A stretch of 64,000 nucleotides of DNA from Planctomycetota bacterium (lineage in GTDB: Bacteria; Planctomycetota; Planctomycetia; Gemmatales; Gemmataceae): the NCBI GenBank assembly GCA_016195405.1, contig JACPZP010000098.1:16597-80596 (forward strand), read 5' to 3'. This document shows, piece after piece, positions 1 to 7,763 of the stretch. The number at the start of each line of letters is the position of its first letter. Position 1 is the first letter of the stretch. Below the pieces are notes generated by a model. That model did no database searches, had not been told where the DNA came from, and saw nothing but the letters and a program-made list of their open reading frames with translations. The translations under genes were made by a program, and so were the position numbers.

Positions 1-180
1 TTCGTCCGGCTCGAACAGATAGAACGACAAGCATGGGTACAAGAGACCCGCGGAAAGAACGAGTACCACGAAACAAGGAGTCCAGCGCCACGCTTCAGAT
101 CGCGTAGACTCACCTGGAAAAAGGACGTGGTTCCACAGCGTCCGCAGCCAATCCGACACCGAAAGCGGACGGATATTCAC
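1..180 (-). CDS. ArnT-like glycosyltransferase (GT39 type), N-terminal part
   Basis: An open frame runs from a GTG at 180 to the left edge of the window (60 codons visible). It encodes an N-terminal cytosolic stretch, a hydrophobic segment (about residues 35-52) and then LFEPDE. The EPDE motif just after the first membrane helix is typical of GT39/ArnT-family lipid-linked sugar transferases, where the acidic pair is catalytic. The remaining membrane helices and the C-terminal domain lie outside the window. The gene is divergent from the CAP-domain gene. No strong Shine-Dalgarno precedes the GTG, so the start is tentative. The family call rests on this one motif and its context. Confidence 0.55.
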   Translation of the reverse strand, partial: MNIRPLSVSDWLRTLWNHVLFPGESTRSEAWRWTPCFVVLVLSAGLLYPCLSFYLFEPDE

Positions 181-614
181 GGCGCGACGATCAGCTTGGC
201 CGCATGCACTTGAATCTCCATGGATCTGTTCATTCATGTGCAGAAAGTTGCCAGGAATGGAGAACGATGTCAAGCCGCGTGAACTTCGTTTCTCTCGAAT
301 TGCGTCATGGTTCAAGCCAAGGCAACGCATGGCACTTAAGAATTCGTTGTGTCGCCACCCCCCCACACACCCCTGGCGACGCAATTCAATGGCATCATTC
401 GCACCTTAACTTGCCAGGCGACAACGACTTACTGAATGAAGCGAACAGATTCGTCGGGGGGGGTTGGCCAGAAAAGGTCTCCCTCAATCCCGCAACTTTT
501 CTAGCTTCACTTTCCAAGTGGCGCCGCAAGGAATTGCCGGCGACGTCGTCCATAGTAGGCGGGGAAGAGGCGCGACAACGATTTCGTCGCGCTATCTGTG
601 TTTGGAGGTTGCGC
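181..614. other. Gene-free divergent intergenic stretch
   Basis: This stretch lies between the divergent glycosyltransferase and CAP-protein genes. The frame of the CAP gene stays open upstream to 204, but the translated part (Cys, Trp, His and Arg rich, no hydrophobic pattern) does not look like protein, and a signal peptide with a good ribosome site starts at 615. A C-rich run lies near 357-372 and a G-run near 456-464. It presumably holds promoters for both genes; none was recognised. Confidence 0.5.
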
Positions 615-1097
615 ATGAATCGCCAGCTTCTGTATGCGGGATTTTTGATCCTGTGTGTGCTGTTTACGAGCCGCGCGGGTGAGACCCCAAAATCCACGCT
701 GAGCGCCGAGGAACAGAAAATCCTCGACCTGACCAACGCGGAGCGCAAGAAAAACGATTTGTCCCCTTTGCAAGCGAGTCCGCTGCTTTGTAAGCTCGCC
801 CGCGCACATTCGGCAAACATGGCCCGGCAAGAGAAAATGACACACGACCTCGACGGCAAGACGCCTTACCAGCGCATGAAGGACGCCGGCTATGCCTATG
901 CCCGCGCCGGGGAGAACGTGGCCCAGGGCGACGCCGGGATCACGGTCGAGCAGATTTTCAAGGGCTGGATGGATTCCAAAAGTCATCGCGAGAATATCTT
1001 GCGCAAGGAGGTCACCGAAATCGGCATCGGCCTGGGTGCTGCGAAGAACGGCGGCACTTACTACACGCAGGTTTTCGCGAGGCCGCTCGCCAAATAG
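615..1097 (+). CDS. Secreted CAP-domain (SCP/PR1-like) protein
   Basis: The 160-residue product has a clear signal peptide (about residues 1-22, hydrophobic core FLILCVLF) followed by a single CAP domain. Family landmarks are LTNAERKKNDLSPL, the His-containing ARAHSANMA and MTHD segments, AGENVAQG, and KSHRENIL near the end. Bacterial CAP proteins of this size are exported; their biochemical role is mostly unknown. The ATG at 615 is chosen over the longer open frame because it begins the signal peptide and has GGAGG at 604-608. It is a single gene, divergent from the glycosyltransferase. Confidence 0.85.
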   Translation: MNRQLLYAGFLILCVLFTSRAGETPKSTLSAEEQKILDLTNAERKKNDLSPLQASPLLCKLARAHSANMARQEKMTHDLDGKTPYQRMKDAGYAYARAGENVAQGDAGITVEQIFKGWMDSKSHRENILRKEVTEIGIGLGAAKNGGTYYTQVFARPLAK

Positions 1098-1253
1098 GAA
1101 AAGCGTAAATCGCCGTTCCGAAATTGATATTGACAAGTGATTTGCCCACGCTATCTTCCGCGCTCCAAATCGTAGGCAAGGTGCGGAATCACCAATAGGG
1201 CGCAACCGGAATGCGCTCTTCCATCGGGGGCGCGTGCGCTCAGGAGGGGCAAA

Positions 1254-1613
1254 GTGCGTAAACTCTGGCCATTAATCAGTGGCGTGATCGTTCTGGGGAT
1301 TTGCCTGCCTGTGCTGGCGCAATCTCGGCAGAATGCCGACCCTGCCACCATGATCACAGGCGCGAAACCAATCAACATTCAAAGCAATAACTTGGTGCAT
1401 CCGGGCAAGGCGATGAAGGACTACAAGTTGAATAACAACTTGCGCACGCCGGCCCAGCCAAGCGTGTTCAACCTCAAGAACGTGTTCCCGAAGATTTCGC
1501 TCGGAACCTGGCCGCCCCGAGTTCCCAACGTGTCGATATTGGGCGCGAAAAACAATCCGTACCAACCCAATCCGCCTCGCGGGGTCAATCTGTTCAATCC
1601 GCCGTCGAAGTAG
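1254..1613 (+). CDS. Small secreted hypothetical protein
   Basis: A 119-residue product starts at a GTG, with AGGAGG at 1242-1247 fixing the start. Residues 1-23 form a signal peptide ending PVLAQ. The mature part has no recognised domain. It is rich in Asn and Pro (NNPYQPNPP near the end) and has many short polar motifs, suggesting an extended periplasmic or surface protein. It lies between the CAP gene and the cobalamin adenosyltransferase in the same direction. Function unknown. Confidence 0.6.
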   Translation: MRKLWPLISGVIVLGICLPVLAQSRQNADPATMITGAKPINIQSNNLVHPGKAMKDYKLNNNLRTPAQPSVFNLKNVFPKISLGTWPPRVPNVSILGAKNNPYQPNPPRGVNLFNPPSK

Positions 1614-1639
1614 TAGCCTTAAGCCCATGGAGCATCTCC

Positions 1640-2212
1640 ATGGTGACCATCTCCAGGATCTACACCAAGACAGGCGATCAGGGCGAAACGGGACTTGGCG
1701 ACGGCAGCCGAGTCCCCAAAGATCATGCGCGCGTCGCCGCCTACGGTACGGTGGATGAACTCAATTCCGTTTTGGGACTCGCGCTTGCAGAAGGACATCT
1801 TGACCAGCAACTGACTGCACTTCTGCGCGGGATTCAGAACGATCTTTTCGACGTCGGCGCTGATCTCTGCCTTCCCTGCAAACCCGATGAACAACTCGGC
1901 AAAGTTCTGCGCGTTCGCCCTGAACAAGCTACGCGTCTCGAACAGGCCATCGACCGCTGCAACGCCAATCTGCAAACGCTTCGTTCCTTCGTTCTGCCGG
2001 GAGGAAGTCCCGCGTCCGCTTGGTGCCATCTCGCGCGGACAGTGTGCCGGCGGGCGGAACGCGACGTGGTCATGCTCGCTCACTCCGAACCGGTCAATCC
2101 GAATGTGATCATCTATCTAAACCGTCTGTCCGACTTGCTCTTCGTGTTGGCCCGCGTTGGCAACGATAACGGCAAAGACGATGTGCTTTGGGTGCCGGGA
2201 GGAAGTGGGTAG
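1640..2212 (+). CDS. PduO-type ATP:cob(I)alamin adenosyltransferase
   Basis: This enzyme moves the adenosyl group of ATP to cob(I)alamin to make coenzyme B12, which methylmalonyl-CoA mutase-type enzymes need. The 190-residue length fits the single-domain PduO/MMAB family. The N-terminal ATP-binding segment is well conserved (YTKTGDQGETGLGDG, then AYGTVDELNSVLGLA), and the helical core includes the SPASAWCHLARTVCRRAER segment, matching the family's GG-x-A-x-H-x-AR-x-CRRAER block. The stop codon lies inside a 7-bp tandem repeat. No B12-dependent enzyme is nearby, so the context does not say which enzyme it serves. Confidence 0.9.
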   Translation: MVTISRIYTKTGDQGETGLGDGSRVPKDHARVAAYGTVDELNSVLGLALAEGHLDQQLTALLRGIQNDLFDVGADLCLPCKPDEQLGKVLRVRPEQATRLEQAIDRCNANLQTLRSFVLPGGSPASAWCHLARTVCRRAERDVVMLAHSEPVNPNVIIYLNRLSDLLFVLARVGNDNGKDDVLWVPGGSG

Positions 2213-2236
2213 TGGTTAGTGGCTAGTGGCTAGTGG
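2204..2236. repeat. 7-bp tandem repeat (AGTGGNT, about 4.7 copies)
   Basis: Units begin at 2204, 2211, 2218, 2225 and 2232. The array contains the stop codon of the cobalamin adenosyltransferase gene and ends just before the stop of the convergent dihydroorotase-like gene. It looks like a slippage-prone simple repeat filling the convergent gap. Confidence 0.8.
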
Positions 2237-2237
2237 A

Positions 2238-3506
2238 CTAATCACGCACCACGCCTCCTACGATCACCGTCTGTGCGCGTCCGCGAACCTTCATCCCAGC
2301 GAATGGTGAATTGCGACTTTTCGAGTGAAAGCGCTTGGGGTCGATGGTCCATTCGGTCTTGGGATCGATGATGGTAATATCGGCGTCGGCGCCTGGCCTA
2401 AGCGTGCCACGGTCGATTCCAAGAATCCGCGCGGGATTCACCGTGAGTTTTTGCAAGAGCTGAGGCCAAGTAAGATGGCCCGGTTCGATAAGCGTAACGA
2501 CGCAAATGGGAAGGAGCGTCTCCAAGCCGACGATGCCGAAGGGCGCCAGGTCGAGTTCGCGGGTCTTTTTTTCCGATGCCAGGGGAGCATGGCCGCTGGC
2601 AATCACATCCAAAATGCCGTCCTTGAGTCCTTCGATGAGGGCATTGATCTCTACCTTAGTACGCAGCGGCGGGTTCACTTTGAAGTTGCTGTCAAAACCC
2701 TGAAGCGCCTGATCCGTCAGGCAGAGGTGATGCGGGCTGACTTCCGCAGTGACGCGAAGGCCACGCTCCTTGGCCCGGCGAATCAGCTCGACCCCGCCGC
2801 CGGTCGACACGTTTAAGATGTGCAGCCGGCCGCCGGTCAAACGGGCCAACTCGATGTCGCGGTGGATCATCACTTCTTCGGCTTCCGGCGGCATGCCGCG
2901 CAGGCCGAGCCGCATGCTCTCAAAGCCCTCGTGCATGACGCCGCCCCGGGTCAACTCCGGATCTTCGGGATGAGTGAGGACGGGCTTGTCGAACATGCGA
3001 CAATATTCGAGCGCCCGTCGCATGATCTCGGCGCTGACGACCGGCGCGTCGGCATCGGTGAAAGCGACGGCGCCTCCTTCGATCAGCCCGCCGATCTCCG
3101 CAAGCTCGGCGCCCCTGCGGCCTTTGGTGACGGCGCCAACGGGAAAGACGTTCGCGCTGCCAGCCCGCTCCGCCTGCAAGTAGACGAACTCGGCAGCCGC
3201 CTGGTTGTCGATTGCCGGCTCGGTGTTGGGCATGCAAGCCAATGAGGTAATGCCGCCCGCGAGAGCCGCCGCGGTACCGCTCGCTATCGTCTCATCCTCT
3301 TCGCGGCCGGGCTCGCAAAGCTGCACGTGCATATCGATCAGGCCCGGCGCCACGATCATGCCGGTCGCGTCCAGGGTTTGCGTAGCCGCGAGCGACTGCG
3401 GACCGATGCCGAGAATTCGCTCACCCTGAACCCACAATTCGGCGACACGGTCGATGTCTTGCGAAGGATCGATAATACGGCCGTTGGCGATGCGGAGTAC
3501 GTTCAT
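2238..3506 (-). CDS. Dihydroorotase-like protein with lost metal ligands (PyrC homolog, probably non-catalytic)
   Basis: The 422-residue product aligns along its length with class I dihydroorotases, which close carbamoyl-aspartate to dihydroorotate in pyrimidine synthesis. It keeps GLIDMH (His60), CMPNTEPAIDN, the Asp151 of AFTD, THPED (His179) and SPHH. However, the second His of the HxH pair is Gln62, the Arg of the usual REPG is Cys64, the His of the usual HVST is Asn232, and the Asp of DHAP is Gly305. Three metal-binding positions are therefore changed. Known inactive homologs (PyrC-prime/PyrX, for example in Pseudomonas) serve as structural partners of aspartate transcarbamoylase. No pyrB is in the window. 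It lies 69 bases downstream of the E2 gene on the same strand. Confidence 0.85.
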   Translation of the reverse strand: MNVLRIANGRIIDPSQDIDRVAELWVQGERILGIGPQSLAATQTLDATGMIVAPGLIDMHVQLCEPGREEDETIASGTAAALAGGITSLACMPNTEPAIDNQAAAEFVYLQAERAGSANVFPVGAVTKGRRGAELAEIGGLIEGGAVAFTDADAPVVSAEIMRRALEYCRMFDKPVLTHPEDPELTRGGVMHEGFESMRLGLRGMPPEAEEVMIHRDIELARLTGGRLHILNVSTGGGVELIRRAKERGLRVTAEVSPHHLCLTDQALQGFDSNFKVNPPLRTKVEINALIEGLKDGILDVIASGHAPLASEKKTRELDLAPFGIVGLETLLPICVVTLIEPGHLTWPQLLQKLTVNPARILGIDRGTLRPGADADITIIDPKTEWTIDPKRFHSKSRNSPFAGMKVRGRAQTVIVGGVVRD

Positions 3507-3575
3507 GCCGTTCTCGTATGGCGAGGTTTAGCCGCGAGCCAGCGGCGCGCGCGGCTTGTGGCATATCGCGGTCTC

Positions 3576-4814
3576 TCAATCAATCAGAAGCACCGCCGGA
3601 TTTCGGAGCCGCTTGATGATCGCGTTGCCGAAAGCGGTGCCGACGGCGCCGTCTAGGACGCGATGGTCGAACGACAGGGACAAGTACAGCATGTCGGCGG
3701 GTGTCACTTGCCCTCGGTCGTCGAATACAGGCCGGCGAGTGATCTTGCCCACGCCGAGGATGCCTAGCTGCGGATGATGGATAATCGGCGTGGCGAAGAG
3801 TCCACCCAAGTTGCCGATGGACGTGATGGTGAAGGTGCCACCGCGCAGATCTTCGAGCTTGGTTTTGCCGTCGCGGGTTTGATTGCCGAGGCGCTCGATG
3901 TCACGGGCGACATCGACCAGGTCGCGCTTGTCGGCGTTTTGGACGACCGGGACGATGAGGCCCGAGGGCGTGGCGACGGCGATGCCGATGTTGTACCTGT
4001 CGTGCAGCACGATCTCGCCGGCCTGGTCGTCAAGCGAGGCGTTGACGATCGGCACTTCCTTCAGAGCGCCGACCACCGCCTTGACGAAAAACGCCAGATA
4101 GGTGATCTTGACGCCCTTCGCCGCCAAAGGCTCGCGAAGGGAATCGCGCAACCGCACCAGATCACTGACGTCGCATTCATCGACGTAGGTGTAATGCGGG
4201 ATGGTGTGCGTGGCATGCACCATGTGCTCGGCAATCTTGCGGCGCAGCCCTTGGAGCTTGATCTTGGTTCCCGGTTTGCCATAGTCCATCAGCGGCGCTT
4301 GCCGTTTCGCGCTCGCTGTATCCTTGGCTTGAAGGCGCCTGGAAAGATCCTCAACCAGAATCCTCCCCTCGGGCCCCGACCCGCGCACGCTGCCGATATC
4401 GATGCCGAGCTTGCGCGCCATGAGCCGAACCGAAGGCGCCGCTTTCACCGGAAGGGTCGCGGCAACAGTCGTGGCCCCATTGCCATCGGATAGCGCGGGC
4501 GCCGCAACTTGAACCGCCGCGGCCTTGGCCGGCGTCTTCGCCACGATTGCAGGAGTGGATGCGACGCTCTCCTTGACGCCTCCGGCCGGAATATAACTCA
4601 GGATCGCCTGGCCGACTTTGAGGTTGTTGCCTTCCTCGGCACGCAACGCATCGATGGTCCCCGCGAACGGCGCCGGCACTTCCATGGTCGCCTTGTCGGT
4701 CAGCACTTCGACTAGCCCTTGGCCGGCTTTGACTTTGTCGCCGGGCTTCACCAGCCAACGCGATAGCTCCGCCTCGTAGACGCCTTCGCCGATTTCTGGG
4801 AGGTTGAATTCCAT
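3576..4814 (-). CDS. 2-oxoacid dehydrogenase E2 (dihydrolipoyl acyltransferase)
   Basis: E2 is the core of the pyruvate or branched-chain 2-oxoacid dehydrogenase complex and transfers the acyl group from lipoamide to CoA. The order is a lipoyl domain (residues 1-75, lipoyl-Lys41 in DKATME), a flexible Ala/Pro linker, a peripheral subunit-binding domain (about 127-165, RLMARKLGIDIGSVRGSGP) and a catalytic domain to residue 412, with the active-site His384 in DHRVLDG near the C-terminus. It is last of the E1alpha-Uma2-E1beta-E2 series. Substrate specificity (pyruvate versus branched chain) cannot be decided from sequence. No E3 is present in the window. Confidence 0.92.
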   Translation of the reverse strand: MEFNLPEIGEGVYEAELSRWLVKPGDKVKAGQGLVEVLTDKATMEVPAPFAGTIDALRAEEGNNLKVGQAILSYIPAGGVKESVASTPAIVAKTPAKAAAVQVAAPALSDGNGATTVAATLPVKAAPSVRLMARKLGIDIGSVRGSGPEGRILVEDLSRRLQAKDTASAKRQAPLMDYGKPGTKIKLQGLRRKIAEHMVHATHTIPHYTYVDECDVSDLVRLRDSLREPLAAKGVKITYLAFFVKAVVGALKEVPIVNASLDDQAGEIVLHDRYNIGIAVATPSGLIVPVVQNADKRDLVDVARDIERLGNQTRDGKTKLEDLRGGTFTITSIGNLGGLFATPIIHHPQLGILGVGKITRRPVFDDRGQVTPADMLYLSLSFDHRVLDGAVGTAFGNAIIKRLRNPAVLLID

Positions 4815-4827
4815 GGTTCGAGTCCCA

Positions 4828-4852
4828 CCCGGTTCTGCGAACCGGGGCTAAA
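4828..4852. terminator. Solo hairpin arm with TTTAGC-family end
   Basis: This 25-base element lies 3 bases after the E1beta stop codon (minus strand). It contains a perfect 8-bp stem with a 3-base loop (CCCGGTTC/GAACCGGG) and ends GCTAAA on the plus strand. It matches exactly the reverse complement of the left arm of the larger hairpin at 17526-17608. A terminator or processing role is inferred from its position; it has no U-tract. Confidence 0.5.
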
Positions 4853-4855
4853 CGC

Positions 4856-5914
4856 TTAGGCATCCTCGGTGGCGACCGCGTGCATTGCCTGCTTGATCTG
4901 CGGCAACTGCGGCACGGTGTTTTGCTCGTACACCTGGTTCAGGCCAATGCCGGGGACGTGCTTGCCCATCAGCACGCGCGGCCGGACGAGCAGATCGTAG
5001 AAATGCTCGTCGATCACGCGGCGCAAGAGGTGCTCGCCGAAGTTGGTCACTTCGGTGTCTTCGTTGACGAAAAGCACGCGGCCGGTCTTCATGACGCTGG
5101 CACTAATCGCCTTCCAGTCATAGGGGAAGATGCTGCGCAGGTCGAGCACGTCGAACTTCAAGCCATGTTCGCTGCCCAGCTGGTCGGCGGCCTCCACACA
5201 AAGGGGCAAAGTACGGCCATAGCTGACGATGGTGGCGCTTGTGCCTTCGCGCCTCAATTCCGCCTCGCCGAAGGGGATGAAGCATTCCTTCAAATCCGGC
5301 CAGCGCGGCTGCCATTTGCTGCGGTCGCCGAGGGGGGCGTCGATCATCTTGCGAAGTTGGTCTTGGTCCGCCGGTTCGCCTGGAATGAGCTTGGCGCCGC
5401 GCATGCGCAAGAGCGCCTTGGGCAGCAGCACCATCACGGGATTGGGATCGGCGATGGCGGACAGCATCATGCCGTAGCCGTCGAACGGGTTGGAGGGCAT
5501 CACGATCTTCCAGCCGGGCAACCGCGTCGCCCAACTCTCGAAGCTATGCGAATGGTACAGGCTGCCGCGAATGCCGGAGCCCGACGGCATCATCAGCACC
5601 ATGGGCAGGTCGTAGTTGCCCGCGCCGGCCCAGCGCTGGTTGCCGGCGATCTTGAGAAGATCGATGGTGTTGAAGCCGTAATCGCAGAACTGGATTTCGC
5701 AGACAGGTCGGCCGCCCGCGTAGGCGATGCCCATGGCTGTGCCGACGATGCCGCGCTCATCGAGCGGCGAGTTCCATGCGGTCTTGAGCCCCTGCGTGGC
5801 CGTGAAGATGCCGCCCAACGGTGGACCAACGTCCTCGCCGAAGACGTCGGTCACGCCGAGGTGCGTTTCGCCGTAATGAAGCGCCATGCGAACGGCTTGG
5901 ACGAGTGTGGCCAT
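4856..5914 (-). CDS. 2-oxoacid dehydrogenase E1 beta subunit
   Basis: The beta subunit pairs with E1alpha in the thiamine-diphosphate-dependent decarboxylase step of the complex. The 352-residue product has the N-terminal pyrimidine-binding domain (FGEDVG, PLDERGIVGTAMGIAYAGGRPV, then QFCDY) and the C-terminal transketolase C-like domain (VSYGRTLPLCVEA, VLDLRSIFPYD, VNEDTEVTNFGEHLLR). Six bases separate it from the upstream Uma2 gene, so the operon is tight. Length and motifs are normal. Confidence 0.92.
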   Translation of the reverse strand: MATLVQAVRMALHYGETHLGVTDVFGEDVGPPLGGIFTATQGLKTAWNSPLDERGIVGTAMGIAYAGGRPVCEIQFCDYGFNTIDLLKIAGNQRWAGAGNYDLPMVLMMPSGSGIRGSLYHSHSFESWATRLPGWKIVMPSNPFDGYGMMLSAIADPNPVMVLLPKALLRMRGAKLIPGEPADQDQLRKMIDAPLGDRSKWQPRWPDLKECFIPFGEAELRREGTSATIVSYGRTLPLCVEAADQLGSEHGLKFDVLDLRSIFPYDWKAISASVMKTGRVLFVNEDTEVTNFGEHLLRRVIDEHFYDLLVRPRVLMGKHVPGIGLNQVYEQNTVPQLPQIKQAMHAVATEDA

Positions 5915-5920
5915 GCGAAC

Positions 5921-6487
5921 TCAATTCCCGAAGACTTCATCAACGGCAATGCGCCATCCCGGAACCGCCGGCTCCGCGTCCGCAGAATCGCCGCGCTCAC
6001 GAATATCGGGTGAGGTCGGATTATCGGCGCGATAGATATTCACGCGCTGGACCAATGGATCGACATCCCATACTACGAGCGAGCCCGCAGCAAAATAGTC
6101 GTCGCGCTTGGCGGCCATCGCCGTCTCGGCAGCGAGGGAGTAGTCATTCTCGCTTCGAACCTCAGCGGCAAAAGTCGGGGCGCCTTCAATGAAGCGCATG
6201 CGATTCCGCGGGCGCGGCCCGACGTAGTAAGAGGCGTCTGGCGAAAACGATTCCCGCCCGGAGGGCAGCTCTGGCACCGCAAAGCCCACGCCATCAGCCT
6301 TGGCAACGCCGGTGCCCGTAGCCTTGGCGTGGCTGCGCAGGCTGACGAAGATGTTCTGGGCCACCTCGCTCGGCAAATCACCTGTAGGCATGAGGCGCTC
6401 AATTCTACCCTGAATCAATTCCGCTTTGCCCTCTTCGCGGGCGAGCTCGTCCAGGGTCGCCTTTTGAATCGTGGAAGTGGTTCCCAT
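5921..6487 (-). CDS. Uma2-family PD-(D/E)XK protein inside the dehydrogenase operon
   Basis: The 188-residue product carries the Uma2 (DUF820) pattern: an N-terminal ELIQGRIERLMPTG segment, then SPDASYY, TFAAEVRSENDY, KRDDYFAAGSLVVWDVDP. The Asp, Glu and Lys/Arg in these last motifs are the expected nuclease-like core. The family is greatly expanded in planctomycetes and cyanobacteria, and its role is unproven. It sits between E1alpha and E1beta with gaps of 21 and 6 bases, so it is almost surely co-transcribed with them. Insertion into an existing operon is the simplest reading. Confidence 0.85.
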   Translation of the reverse strand: MGTTSTIQKATLDELAREEGKAELIQGRIERLMPTGDLPSEVAQNIFVSLRSHAKATGTGVAKADGVGFAVPELPSGRESFSPDASYYVGPRPRNRMRFIEGAPTFAAEVRSENDYSLAAETAMAAKRDDYFAAGSLVVWDVDPLVQRVNIYRADNPTSPDIRERGDSADAEPAVPGWRIAVDEVFGN

Positions 6488-6508
6488 TGCATGTTCCGTT
6501 GTTCGTGA

Positions 6509-7606
6509 TTACTCCGGCAATCCCGTGTAATCGCCGGGGTAAATCTTGTCCACGCGGCTGTCCGCGTAGGTGTAGCGTTCGATGTCCTCAGGCTTCGGCG
6601 CAGGCTCGGCGCCTGACTCGGCGACTCCCGCCTCGACCTCGGCTTCCGCTTCCGCATGAATCTTGTCGATCGTCTCCTGGTCGATCCAGCCGTTTGCAAG
6701 CAGCTTTTCCTCGAACTGGCCGATGCAATCAGGCTCATCGGCGCGCGGAGCCCCGCTCGACGACGAATGGCCGTAAAGCCGCGACACCATCGCCTCGAGC
6801 ATGTAGGGCTTTCGCTCCTTACGGCAATATTTCATCGCCTTTTCGATGGCAAACCAGCTGGCGACGGGGTCATTGCCGTCGACGACCTCGCCGGGGATGC
6901 CGAAAGGCTTGCCGCGCTCGATGACGTGCTTGACGGCATGCTGCGAGCAATGGGTGGTGGAGATGCCCCAGCCGTTGTTCATGACGATGATGAGGACGGG
7001 AAGCTCCTTGCCGGGCCGGGTGCTCCAAATCATGCACGAAGCGAAATCGCCCTCCGCCGCTCCAGCCTCGCCGCCGACGACGATGGTGAGACCGTCGCCG
7101 CCGTGCCGCTTCTGCACGTGTGCGGTGCCTGCGGCCATGGCGAACTGCACTTCGATCACCGAGCTGACCGGAATCACATTCCACGCTTTATCGGCGTAAT
7201 GGCCGGGGAAATTGCGGCCCGCGGAGTGAGGGTCGGTGAACTTCATGTTCATCTGGCGGATGCCGTCGACCAAGGGCATGCCCAGGGCGACCATCGTGGC
7301 GCTATTGCGGTAGTGCAAGTGCAGGTAATCGTAGCCGGGCCCGCAGCCCTTCTTGACCTGAAGGCCGAGAGCGGCATTGAAGGCCTCTTCGCCGGGGCCG
7401 CCGATCCAAAAGTAACCTTCCCCCGACTTGGACATGCCAATCATGCGCTCTTCCATGAGCCGGGCCCGCACCATGATGCGATGGATCTCCAGACAGCGCT
7501 CCCTCGCAAGCGACCCCACGGATAGGGAGCGTTCACCGTTGGCTTTGGCCGGCTGGAAGACGCGAGCCTTGCCGTTGTCGGCCGGCGCTGGTGGTTTGCC
7601 GCGCAC
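6509..7606 (-). CDS. 2-oxoacid dehydrogenase E1 alpha subunit
   Basis: The alpha subunit binds thiamine diphosphate and decarboxylates the 2-oxoacid. The 365-residue product has EEAFNAALGLQ, the YLHLHYRN segment, and the cofactor region GGEAGAAEGDF followed by VMNNGWGIST. The usual GDG of the cofactor motif reads GEA here, a conservative Asp-to-Glu change at a metal ligand. The distal loop reads YGHSSSSGAPRADEPD where families usually have H-S-x-S-D-D. A C-terminal acidic Ala/Glu tail is present. The GTG start at 7606 has GAGGA upstream. A perfect inverted repeat lies just upstream at 7630-7689. Confidence 0.9.
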   Translation of the reverse strand: MRGKPPAPADNGKARVFQPAKANGERSLSVGSLARERCLEIHRIMVRARLMEERMIGMSKSGEGYFWIGGPGEEAFNAALGLQVKKGCGPGYDYLHLHYRNSATMVALGMPLVDGIRQMNMKFTDPHSAGRNFPGHYADKAWNVIPVSSVIEVQFAMAAGTAHVQKRHGGDGLTIVVGGEAGAAEGDFASCMIWSTRPGKELPVLIIVMNNGWGISTTHCSQHAVKHVIERGKPFGIPGEVVDGNDPVASWFAIEKAMKYCRKERKPYMLEAMVSRLYGHSSSSGAPRADEPDCIGQFEEKLLANGWIDQETIDKIHAEAEAEVEAGVAESGAEPAPKPEDIERYTYADSRVDKIYPGDYTGLPE

Positions 7607-7629
7607 GCCCTGTCCTCTCTTTTGGGGTT

Positions 7630-7689
7630 CTGTTTCAAAACGGGGCCGGGACCTGTGATCTTGGAAGTCCTAACCCCGTTTTGAAACAG
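7630..7689. repeat. Perfect 16-bp inverted repeat upstream of E1 alpha
   Basis: The arms are at 7630-7645 and 7674-7689, identical when reverse-complemented (CTGTTTCAAAACGGGG), with a 28-base spacer. The element lies 24 bases before the E1alpha GTG and 75 bases after the trpF remnant. It could be a terminator for the upstream gene, a binding site for a dimeric regulator, or a small dispersed element. There is no U-tract. Confidence 0.7.
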
Positions 7690-7763
7690 GCTAGACCTCT
7701 TTATATTATGGCATGAGATTGGAAGCGAGAGGAGAGTTCAGGGGCTGCTTTGAGGCGCTTGCA

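Noticed and set aside
204..614. Upstream extension of the CAP gene
   Set aside because: The translation lacks any protein-like pattern and would hide the signal peptide that starts at 615 behind a good ribosome site.
3527..3556. Short palindrome starting TTTAGCCGCG between E2 and the dihydroorotase-like gene
   Set aside because: It has only a 7-bp pairing core and lacks the GCTAAA end, so it is not listed as a member of the hairpin family.
4812..4832. T-loop-like GGTTCGAGTCCC, possible tRNA end
   Set aside because: No acceptor stem, anticodon arm or D-arm can be placed around it; it is the 5' edge of the E2 gene plus a hairpin arm.
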